Source: a virus. Taken from it: a stretch of 21,218 nt of DNA. The first letter of the stretch is position 1; each line of letters begins with the position of its first letter. This document shows positions 14,836-21,218 of the stretch, in pieces. The DNA lies in IMG/VR virus record IMGVR_UViG_3300006737_006138, positions 1-21,218 of that record. The stretch is one strand, 5' to 3'. The notes beneath the pieces are model-generated. The model saw only the letters and a list, made by a program, of their open reading frames with translations, was not told the origin of the DNA and searched no databases. The translations under genes were made by a program, and so were the position numbers.

Positions 14836-16407
14836 TCACAAATTCATAAGTCTTTCTAAGTAGTTGTATTGAACAACATCTTTACGTCTGTCACTTTCAT
14901 CATTAGTGAATCTTTCATTATCAAAGTCTTGTAATGTCCATCCAATATTTTGCATCCTGCCAAAGAATGTAAACTGGAACCTGGCTCTTTTCTTCTTCAC
15001 AAGCTGTCTGGAATAATACATTGCCAGGTCTTTAGCTTGTTGCTCTGTCATCCACTCACTATACCAGCTACCATTCTCATCCCATTGGTAACCATATTTA
15101 GCCATATTCAATCCCATTGATGAATCAGGACTGATTGTAAGAGCTGTAGGACTGAATGAATCAAGAGGACAATCATCTCTCAATAACCACTGATATGTTT
15201 CATGTATAGACTCTTCTGTCTCATAAGGAAGCCCAATAATGAAACCAGATGTTGTTACTATCTCATTCCAGCCAGGAGTAGCTTTAGCTTTAAATAACCC
15301 ATCCTTTATCTTTTCAGGATCCATACCTTTACCAATAGCTTTACCAGCTTGGTGGTTCAATGTCTCGATACCAAAGAACACACTACGCATACCACTCTCA
15401 TATAATAAAGGCATTGTCTCAGGCTTAGACACCATCATATCCGCCCGGGCATACGTTGAGAAGGTGGGTTGGAAGCTCAGGCTAGTGAATGCCTTATGGA
15501 ACCTCTCTACCTTGTCTATAGAGTCGTTATACGTGTCGTCACACACCATGAAGCCTGTGGATCCATACTTATCATACATCTCTTGAAGGTCTCTTGCAAC
15601 CAGGTCTGGGTTTCTGTTAAACTCCCAAACTTTTTTGCCAATAAGATTGTATGAGCAGAATGCACATTTGAATATACAACCTCTAGCAAGTTCTAAAGGC
15701 AACACTTCTTTTGGCATAATGATATCACTATCACTATATCTTATTCTTGATATAGTAAAATCATCTACTGGATAATCTTTCTCTTCAATGATCTTACATT
15801 TACCTTTTTGATATCCTACTTTGAGATCAGCATTATAGAATATATGATCAGCCAAAGCTACAACAGATGTATCAGCTTGGCCTCTTAAAACAAAGTCAAT
15901 ATATTCATTGAATGGAGGATCTTCTGCAAGATAAGCTCTGGCACCGCCAACCATCATAAGAGGATTGCCTCTTTCTCTGATACGATCAAATATCTCAAAC
16001 ATATCATCTCTACCAAACAACAAATTGGATATACCAGTTGCAGTGGCTGATTCTCTATCTTCAGTACCAACGTGACGGTCAGTTGCTACTCTACTACCAG
16101 GAGATGGTGTCGATTCGTCTAATGCATCTTCAACATTTTGTGTGTTGATAAGTTTTCTGATCTTTGATCTACCACCCCAGCCCATAGCTTTAGGCAAAAA
16201 GAATGTACAAGAAAAACCAACTAGTTTGGTTTCCTTTGTAATAAACTTATCAATGACTTTGAGTAGTTGTTCTTTGTCCATACGAGTAAAGAACTCAATG
16301 ACCTGGACTGTGTATCCTGAGTCTCTAAGTTCTGTGGCTACTCTGTATGTTCCTGCATATCTACCAAAACCTGGGTAACTAACCTCTGTGAAGATTACAA
16401 TTTGCAT
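14836..16407 (-). CDS. B12-binding-type radical SAM enzyme
   Basis: A 523-residue protein with an N-terminal Rossmann-like cobalamin-binding-type domain (residues about 1-190: FTEVSYPGFGRYAGTYR, VGFSCTFFLP, MMVGGARAYL, FVLRGQAD) and a radical SAM core. The cluster motif is CIFKCAFC (Cys244, Cys248, Cys251), followed by FMVCDDTYN, SVFFGIET and GFIIGLPYETEESI, normal for the Elp3/MiaB-like core. Such enzymes carry out methylations and other radical reactions, often on natural products or lipids. I see no DxHxxG, so cobalamin may be absent or bound base-on. Residues about 80-130 form an unusual insert rich in Ser, Thr and Arg between strands of the first domain. The ATG overlaps the end of the previous gene by 13 bases; the ribosome-binding site is weak. 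Confidence 0.9.
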   Translation of the reverse strand: MQIVIFTEVSYPGFGRYAGTYRVATELRDSGYTVQVIEFFTRMDKEQLLKVIDKFITKETKLVGFSCTFFLPKAMGWGGRSKIRKLINTQNVEDALDESTPSPGSRVATDRHVGTEDRESATATGISNLLFGRDDMFEIFDRIRERGNPLMMVGGARAYLAEDPPFNEYIDFVLRGQADTSVVALADHIFYNADLKVGYQKGKCKIIEEKDYPVDDFTISRIRYSDSDIIMPKEVLPLELARGCIFKCAFCSYNLIGKKVWEFNRNPDLVARDLQEMYDKYGSTGFMVCDDTYNDSIDKVERFHKAFTSLSFQPTFSTYARADMMVSKPETMPLLYESGMRSVFFGIETLNHQAGKAIGKGMDPEKIKDGLFKAKATPGWNEIVTTSGFIIGLPYETEESIHETYQWLLRDDCPLDSFSPTALTISPDSSMGLNMAKYGYQWDENGSWYSEWMTEQQAKDLAMYYSRQLVKKKRARFQFTFFGRMQNIGWTLQDFDNERFTNDESDRRKDVVQYNYLERLMNL

Positions 16408-17153
16408 CTCGTTAAGTAACCAACTCTTGGATCTGAGATCTGGCCATCTGCGTGATATATCTCTCCGTTGATATAGTTGTTATGGTAGACCCATCCCTTG
16501 GCTTCGTATTTCTTTATAAATTGTGTGCCATCACTTTGCCAGACAGGTACCATTTCAGTTCCTACTGGACCTTCGTGAACAACATCATTGCCAGTTCGTA
16601 GATGGATCTCAATAATCCTATTATCTAGAGCTGAACCACCATGATTGTCAGGAGATCCATTTCTCTTCCACTCAATATTTATAACACCACAGTCGCTAAA
16701 ACTATCTAACCAGGCTGGTAAAAGATGAGGAAAATTCTCTATAGTTTGCCAATGTGTAAACTTCCACATCTGGTCTGGATGGTTCTTTCCTATCGTTGTA
16801 CAGAATGGTTCCCAGTGACTGTGTATGCCACCCTTACCATCCTCAACCCAACGGTAGTCAATAGAGTAATGAGTACCCTCAAAGAACTCACACCAGAAAT
16901 GTCCTGCCGGTATAAACCTGTGGCTTTTTATATCTTCAGCATCTTGTATTCGAAGCCATTGCTTCTTAGCTCCAACACTCATACCATATAAGTTGTATAT
17001 CGGTCTTACAATATACATACCATCCTTTTCAACAGGAACACAGGCAGGGCCGCAATGGTAATCTAACCTGGTGGCTACATCTAATTTATTGAATACCCAT
17101 CTATGGTGTGGGAATGCTGCCCATGCTTCTTCGTCTTCGTCTATTCTTTTCAA
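16395..17153 (-). CDS. Conserved-looking protein of unknown function
   Basis: About 252 residues from a TTG at 17153, chosen because GGAG lies six bases upstream and this start clears the tRNA gene; an in-frame TTG at 17177 would lie inside the tRNA. No family is recognised. The protein is rich in aromatic residues and His (PHHRWVFNKLD, YHCGPACVP, GHFWCEFFEG, HYSIDYRWVEDG, HSHWEPFC), with few hydrophobic stretches, so it is probably soluble. The HYSIDYRW and HSHWEPF segments could hold a metal, but no known motif fits. It lies between the tRNA gene and the B12-type radical SAM gene, overlapping the latter by 13 bases. Confidence 0.75.
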   Translation of the reverse strand: MKRIDEDEEAWAAFPHHRWVFNKLDVATRLDYHCGPACVPVEKDGMYIVRPIYNLYGMSVGAKKQWLRIQDAEDIKSHRFIPAGHFWCEFFEGTHYSIDYRWVEDGKGGIHSHWEPFCTTIGKNHPDQMWKFTHWQTIENFPHLLPAWLDSFSDCGVINIEWKRNGSPDNHGGSALDNRIIEIHLRTGNDVVHEGPVGTEMVPVWQSDGTQFIKKYEAKGWVYHNNYINGEIYHADGQISDPRVGYLTRCKL

Positions 17154-17166
17154 TCTTATCTCCAAA

Positions 17167-17232
<66 letters not shown>

Positions 17233-17242
<10 letters not shown>

Positions 17243-17751
17243 ATAAACCATGCTGGAGGCATAGTATATTTGTATCTGGCAAACTTAGACTTCTCAAGAT
17301 TGTAACAAGTCCTGTATGCCTCAACAGTATCTTCAATATGTTTGAAGTTAGTGTTGGCATTAACAAACGGTGTCCTTTTCACTGCAGGCAAATCAGTGTA
17401 CTTCAATTGAGCTTCATAGATCATTGGAGTACCACCATACTTATGCATTTTTTTATACCGCCTCGTATACTCAAGAAGCATTTCTCTATGATGTGCTATC
17501 AACCACTTAACATTGTTGATAGATTCCATCAGCCACAAAGTACAAGGGTGCTTCCTAACAGACTTTGGATAGTTAGCCAACCCGAGAGTAACGTGAGGAT
17601 CCCCACCATCACCACGATGCTTATCAGAATAAGTAACATCCAACACTGCTGAAAGCATTTGACAATTTTCAATAAGCATCTTGACAACATGCTGATCACA
17701 TAATGACCTAGCTGCTACTCTTGGATCTTTGTCCACTACGAAAATGTTCAT
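17233..17751 (-). CDS. Unrecognised MNIFVVDKDP protein overlapping the tRNA
   Basis: A 172-residue soluble-looking protein that begins MNIFVVDKDPRVAARSLCDQ and continues HVVKMLIENCQMLSAVLD. The pattern DxDP, CDQHVVKM and later PCTLWLMESINNVKWL with an HHREML helix looks like a conserved all-alpha fold, but I cannot name the family with confidence. The ATG at 17751 lies 44 bases inside the end of the upstream oxygenase-like gene, with only a weak ribosome-binding site. The TAG stop at 17233-17235 lies inside the tRNA-Thr gene, so tRNA 5' processing would cut the mRNA within the last codons. A nucleic-acid repair role is conceivable but unsupported. Confidence 0.8.
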
Positions 17752-18508
17752 CTATTACAAACCCACCTTCCTCTACTAAGATTTTCAAGACTTTATTAAA
17801 TATTATAATCTCTAAATGCTGTGGAGTCAACGAATCATTTGAAGGCATGTTTAAGTCTTGCCCTGGTCTGTATGTGCCATCTTCCTTTACATTAGCAAGA
17901 TACTCATACACACCATCTACAAATAGATCATCAAAGTCTGGTCGTTTCAATACGCATGGTATTGTAAATGTAAACGATGGTTCATTGCTCCAGTTGATTA
18001 CACTATGAGGTTTCATATTGTTGAGTAGAACAACTCCACCTTCATCACAATATTCCATACCACCTATCTGTTGTTGGAATCTACGATGATAATTAGAGTG
18101 TCTGAATGTTGTAATAACTTGACCACGAGGTCTGATAGCAATGTTCATAGATGCACCCTTAGATTGATCTACATGCTGTTCAAATTGAACATTAGGACCA
18201 ACACCTAAGATCCAAGGTTGGATGTTACCAAACCTTTCATATATGAACGTGCAGAGAGGACATTTGAACATGATCTCTTTAGGAAAGTATGCATGATGGA
18301 ATGCATATTTGTTTGTTGGATCCCAGTGCTCAGTATCAAACCATTCACCTTCTGGTCCAGTAATTGAATCTAGATACTCTCTGGCTTCTTCTAGCATTGG
18401 GGTTTTGTTTGTAAAGTGTCTAAATAAATTTTTTGTGGATGCCTTCTTCATTACATCCTTGGCGCTTCGTTTGGATGCTCCTTCAGGGGCAGCAGATGGT
18501 ACGTTCAA
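17708..18508 (-). CDS. Aspartyl/asparaginyl-hydroxylase-like 2OG-Fe(II) oxygenase
   Basis: About 266 residues from a TTG at 18508, supported by AGGAG seven bases upstream; the TTG follows the previous stop directly. The core resembles the cupin-type fold of aspartyl/asparaginyl beta-hydroxylases: VQFEQHVDQ with His112 and Asp114, MNIAIRP strand at 121-127, GGVVLLNNMKPHSVINWS with the distal His168, and a final FTFTIPC strand. These enzymes hydroxylate Asp/Asn side chains or free amino acids using 2-oxoglutarate. A pair FKCPLCTF (Cys83, Cys86) sits just before the core. The first 35 residues are basic and probably disordered. It is the second candidate 2OG oxygenase in the window. Confidence 0.7.
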   Translation of the reverse strand: MNVPSAAPEGASKRSAKDVMKKASTKNLFRHFTNKTPMLEEAREYLDSITGPEGEWFDTEHWDPTNKYAFHHAYFPKEIMFKCPLCTFIYERFGNIQPWILGVGPNVQFEQHVDQSKGASMNIAIRPRGQVITTFRHSNYHRRFQQQIGGMEYCDEGGVVLLNNMKPHSVINWSNEPSFTFTIPCVLKRPDFDDLFVDGVYEYLANVKEDGTYRPGQDLNMPSNDSLTPQHLEIIIFNKVLKILVEEGGFVIDEHFRSGQRSKSSS

Positions 18509-18952
18509 TTAGCATCTCCTCTCAATAAAATTTTCATACAATACTTCTTGCAATTGGTAAGCCTCCTGCTCCCAAGGCAAGTCCTTGTATTTAGTATTGT
18601 CGTAAACCTTATTGCCATCCATCCAGTCAACCCTGTGACGTGGCATAAACCTTTCACGTAAATGACCCTTTGCATACTGACTTGCATGTACCATCTCATG
18701 CATTACAGTAACAAGAAGCTCTTCATCATTTTGTGTTTTATCTAACTCAATATCAAACTCTCTTGGCTTGATATTGTCATCGGCCCACATACAGAATCCT
18801 ACTGGTGTGCCATGAATCTTTTTTAGTTCAACATTGATCTCTAGGTTATCAGCTAAACGCCAATGACATAACTCATATGCAGCAAATACGATAGCATCAC
18901 TTATCTTGTTCCTCTGGCTCTTCCGTCCGCCTTTGATATGGATCTGTACCAT
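18509..18952 (-). CDS. SprT-like zinc metallopeptidase
   Basis: A 147-residue protein from the ATG at 18952, with GAGG four bases upstream; a TTG at 18964 is an alternative. The active site HEMVHASQYAKG (HExxH at residues 85-89) follows a strand-rich domain (NVELKKIHGTPVGFCMWADD, FDIELDKT), the layout of SprT-like proteases. In cells, SprT/Spartan-type enzymes cut proteins attached to DNA. Phages of the T4-like marine group often carry small versions of unknown target. The C-terminus ends with a single RRC and has no clear zinc ribbon. It overlaps the YkgJ-type gene upstream by 56 bases. Confidence 0.85.
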   Translation of the reverse strand: MVQIHIKGGRKSQRNKISDAIVFAAYELCHWRLADNLEINVELKKIHGTPVGFCMWADDNIKPREFDIELDKTQNDEELLVTVMHEMVHASQYAKGHLRERFMPRHRVDWMDGNKVYDNTKYKDLPWEQEAYQLQEVLYENFIERRC

Positions 18953-19358
18953 GTACCCTCTCAATCAATCCTTTAATAAAATCAAAATATTCTGGGTTTC
19001 TCTTTTGACCATTAGCAGCTGTAAAACAATTATATGCACTACACACATCAGGTCTATTTTTGTATATACCACACTTATATGTGTTGTGTCCATCCCAATC
19101 TTTCGATGGGCAAAAACCAGACTGCTTTAGATTGGGACACCATGTCACAACAGCAGCTTGATCACCTCTCTCTTCAACAAACGTAGTTGTACTCTGACTA
19201 AACATTTCTTTCAAGTATGGTATCTTATCAACTCGATGACCATTACGTTGAGCATTATTCCACCGAGGCTGCAACCATGTAGTCTTACAACATCTACCAC
19301 ATTGGGTGCAGACCTCGGAGGTTATTAGGTCTTCATTTAGCGGTCGGTATTCTACCAT
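18897..19358 (-). CDS. YkgJ-family cysteine-cluster protein
   Basis: A 153-residue protein rich in cysteines. Near the N-terminus is the CTQCGRCCKTTW motif typical of the YkgJ (UPF0153) group; further Cys occur in VTWCPNLKQSGFC, YKCGIYKNRPDVCSAYNC. The cysteines are thought to chelate zinc or iron-sulfur, and the biochemical role of the family is unsettled. I place the start at the ATG at 19358, which overlaps the preceding stop (ATGGTAG); a GTG six bases upstream (19364) is also possible. It may help supply or protect metal centres, but this is only suggested by the iron-rich neighbourhood. Confidence 0.85.
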   Translation of the reverse strand: MVEYRPLNEDLITSEVCTQCGRCCKTTWLQPRWNNAQRNGHRVDKIPYLKEMFSQSTTTFVEERGDQAAVVTWCPNLKQSGFCPSKDWDGHNTYKCGIYKNRPDVCSAYNCFTAANGQKRNPEYFDFIKGLIERVHGTDPYQRRTEEPEEQDK

Positions 19359-20038
19359 TTCCACTTTTTCGTTTCAGAATAATCACTCCACCTAGACTTG
19401 ACGGCCTCATATGCTCGAGCAGCTTGTTTAGGTGCTTCAGATAAGTTCCATTTCTTTTCGAAATAATTTGTTGCAGGCTTTGATTCAACCTTCTTATCTG
19501 GATCTACAAAGGGAACCGTCTTAGGTGCCTCTGTTACACGTTTGAATTGAAAGTTCTTAGGATCTACAACTTCTGGAAGTGTAACCTTAGGTGCCTCAGA
19601 TGATTGCTCAGGCTTTTCTTTTTTGAAGCACTCTTCTCTACCAATACCTTTCAAGCATAAGTCATATGGCATAGCTAGAATATCACAACGACAAGGAACC
19701 TTCTGTCCTTCGGGCCAAGGTCGTTCTGGTAGCTTACTAGGATCATGCATTGTTTGACCGAACTTAGTTGGCTTCTTCATGCATTCTTTCAACAGAATCA
19801 TATTCTGCATATCTTCACACTTATGTCGTTGCTTGACTTGTTTCATGAATCCAAGAATTATCTTCATTGGATCTTCTAGTTGTTTTGCTATATTCTGATG
19901 TGGTACACAAGCTGCACCTTCCACCATTTGTTGCTTTTCAACAACTGCTTTAGAAGCGATACATTGCTCCATTGAGTCATACACGACCTGATGTGGCTGT
20001 GCCATCCCCATTAACGCGACTATCAACATTGCTTTCAT
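19352..20038 (-). CDS. Secreted Cys-rich protein with disordered C-terminal half
   Basis: A 228-residue protein from the ATG at 20038, which overlaps the previous stop as ATGA and gives a compact signal peptide (MKAMLIVALMGMA, then QPHQ); an ATG at 20047 is an alternative. After the likely cleavage site come helices with spaced cysteines (MEQCIASK, GAACVPHQ, RHKCEDMQ, LKECMKKP, PCRCDILAMPYDLC, EECFKKEK), probably disulfide-bonded in the periplasm. From about residue 145 the chain is low in complexity, rich in Pro, Lys and Glu with VTEAPK, SEAPK and SSEAPK repeats, and ends in KKWKW. No family recognised. Export suggests action on the host envelope during infection. Confidence 0.78.
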   Translation of the reverse strand: MKAMLIVALMGMAQPHQVVYDSMEQCIASKAVVEKQQMVEGAACVPHQNIAKQLEDPMKIILGFMKQVKQRHKCEDMQNMILLKECMKKPTKFGQTMHDPSKLPERPWPEGQKVPCRCDILAMPYDLCLKGIGREECFKKEKPEQSSEAPKVTLPEVVDPKNFQFKRVTEAPKTVPFVDPDKKVESKPATNYFEKKWNLSEAPKQAARAYEAVKSRWSDYSETKKWKW

Positions 20039-21084
20039 TTTTGCCATCCTTTCAAGATGTCATCGGAGAAGTTATTCTTAGAAAACTCTTCTCGGTTCAC
20101 TAGCTTTGCAGCATATCCATCAGTATACATTGCATAGCCCTCATGGTCAACTGGTCTGTAAATACCACCAGCACATACAACTGTCGTCTTGAAAGACGTT
20201 GGCTGTCTGTTCAGTTCCATCAACAACATTTCTTTCGCATCAATCATCAACTCATAGTCATTGTTGAGACGAGTTATAACATTAGTTAGCTCGTTTGTAA
20301 TCGAACGATACTTCTCAATCTTTTCAGCTTTCTTATCTGCATCTTTAACAGAATTTACATCTTTCAACATACGATTGAACATAAAGTCTGTTATGTTATC
20401 ATCTTTTGTAATCGTACCTTTGATCTGAGCATTTCTCCACATCTTATATAGAGATTTTGTTTCATCAGATAGATCAGAATAACGACCAACAACAGACTTG
20501 ACAATACGAAGTGCAAGATCAATATCCTTAGGTTCAGATACTTCATCGTGAGCATTGATCATCCAAAGCTCATCAGTAATCCTGAACATCTCTTTGATCC
20601 TAGCACCGTATGTTACTTCATCATCGATGTATGCAGTATGCCATACAACACCAACGATAGCAGCTCTAGGAACAACAGTAGTTTCATATCGGATAGTATT
20701 AGGATGGAACACTCTGATTGGTCCACCGATTGTCTCAGAAGCAGACCATGTATCATTAGATCCATAGAACATCAGATCACCTTGAACCATAATGTTGGAT
20801 GGTCCAATATATGCATTCTGTAGATACACAAGAGTGTTCCACATTGCAGTCTTTAGCTCTTCAGGAAACTTAGGATCAGCATCAAAGTCTGATCTCGTAT
20901 AGTACTTCAGAGGGGTCTTGTTGAAGATACCCTTCCGAGCAATCCAATATCCATCTTCGTCCTTACCGAAGAAGATACTAGGAGCACCATCCCACTTACG
21001 GGTATACTCAACATCATTAGACTTGAATTTCTCAAGCAGCTCAAATCCCCAGGACTCGAATAACAAGTCCTCGAAATGTTCCAT
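20035..21084 (-). CDS. Nucleotidyltransferase/ligase-like protein with KWDG motif
   Basis: About 349 residues from the ATG at 21084. An ATG at 21105 would add seven residues, but it would sit at the expected transcript start of the promoter just upstream. The order of motifs is that of covalent nucleotidyltransferases (DNA/RNA ligases, capping enzymes): KWDGAP with the candidate adenylated Lys30, RKGIFNK near 51-57, GDLMF near 102-106 (motif III-like), HEGYAMY near 314-320 (motif IV-like) and AAKLVNR near 325-331 (motif V-like). A long charged helical region separates III and IV. I recall similar uncharacterised proteins in T4-like cyanophages, but no activity is known to me. RNA or DNA end joining or repair is the natural guess. 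Confidence 0.7.
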   Translation of the reverse strand: MEHFEDLLFESWGFELLEKFKSNDVEYTRKWDGAPSIFFGKDEDGYWIARKGIFNKTPLKYYTRSDFDADPKFPEELKTAMWNTLVYLQNAYIGPSNIMVQGDLMFYGSNDTWSASETIGGPIRVFHPNTIRYETTVVPRAAIVGVVWHTAYIDDEVTYGARIKEMFRITDELWMINAHDEVSEPKDIDLALRIVKSVVGRYSDLSDETKSLYKMWRNAQIKGTITKDDNITDFMFNRMLKDVNSVKDADKKAEKIEKYRSITNELTNVITRLNNDYELMIDAKEMLLMELNRQPTSFKTTVVCAGGIYRPVDHEGYAMYTDGYAAKLVNREEFSKNNFSDDILKGWQK

Positions 21085-21111
21085 ATGTGTGTTCTCTCTC
21101 ATCATTATTAT

Positions 21112-21140
21112 AGTATCCTACATATTCGCGTTACGGTCAA
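21112..21140 (-). promoter_or_regulatory. Possible sigma70-like promoter before the ligase-like gene
   Basis: On the minus strand TTGACC (21135-21140, five of six matches) and GATACT (21112-21117, four of six) are separated by 17 bases. The next gene starts within 30 bases. The region is AT-rich, so a chance match is possible. Confidence 0.4.
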
Positions 21141-21168
21141 CATCAAAAACGAAAAAAATACAAAATAA

Positions 21169-21218
21169 TTAAAGTGGTGGAGGTCTTTCTTGTGAGGGCA
21201 TCTCCGTTCCCACCAGAA
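21169..21218 (-). CDS. Possible C-terminal end of an upstream gene (partial)
   Basis: One minus-strand frame is open from the window edge to a TAA at 21169-21171 and would end in EMPSQERPPPL. The other two frames stay open further, so the assignment is weak. A T-rich stretch follows the stop. It would be the gene preceding the ligase-like gene. Confidence 0.3.
   Translation of the reverse strand, partial: LVGTEMPSQERPPPL

Overview
The window looks like part of the genome of a large, AT-rich, T4-like marine phage (an inference). Every gene I can support lies on the minus strand. Genes are packed with stop/start overlaps, some small genes are present, one tRNA gene sits between coding regions, and there is an exact T4-type late promoter octamer (TATAAATA). 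The mix of a SprT-like protease, a YkgJ-type cysteine-cluster protein, 2OG-Fe(II) oxygenases, N-terminal-twitch radical SAM proteins and a ligase-like KWDG protein resembles the accessory content of T4-like phages of marine bacteria such as Pelagibacter or picocyanobacteria. No structural or replication gene is present to fix the lineage or host.

Right part (21218 down to 13981, in transcription order): a possible tail end of an upstream gene; a sigma70-like promoter; a protein with nucleotidyltransferase/ligase motifs; a secreted Cys-rich protein; a YkgJ-type zinc/iron-chelating protein; a SprT-like metallopeptidase; an aspartyl/asparaginyl-hydroxylase-like oxygenase; an unrecognised MNIFVVDKDP protein whose last codons overlap the 5' end of a tRNA-Thr(UGU) gene; an unrecognised protein starting at TTG; a B12-binding-type radical SAM enzyme; and a phytanoyl-CoA-dioxygenase-like enzyme.

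Middle (13980 to 11908): a late promoter and an untranslated leader of about 160 bases, then two adjacent PP-loop ATP-pyrophosphatase enzymes (the second QueC-like, with a four-Cys site), then a sigma70-like promoter overlapping a CTAAATA motif, and a small acidic protein.

Left part (11911 to 1): a NodU/CmcH-type carbamoyltransferase followed without gaps by six radical SAM genes in tandem. Five of these carry an N-terminal Cys-rich twitch-like domain, and one has its extra cysteines at the C-terminus. Then come an SGNH-hydrolase-like protein, a 39-residue basic protein, a glutaredoxin and the start of a GT-B glycosyltransferase that runs off the window.

Together, seven radical SAM enzymes, a carbamoyltransferase, two PP-loop enzymes, two 2OG oxygenases, a glutaredoxin, an SGNH protein and a glycosyltransferase look like a phage-borne biosynthetic or hypermodification island. 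The product cannot be read from the sequence. Candidates are a decorated surface glycan, a modified nucleotide or a modified protein, and the glycosyltransferase, carbamoyltransferase and SGNH genes tilt it slightly towards a glycan. There is no gene-free stretch longer than 300 bases.
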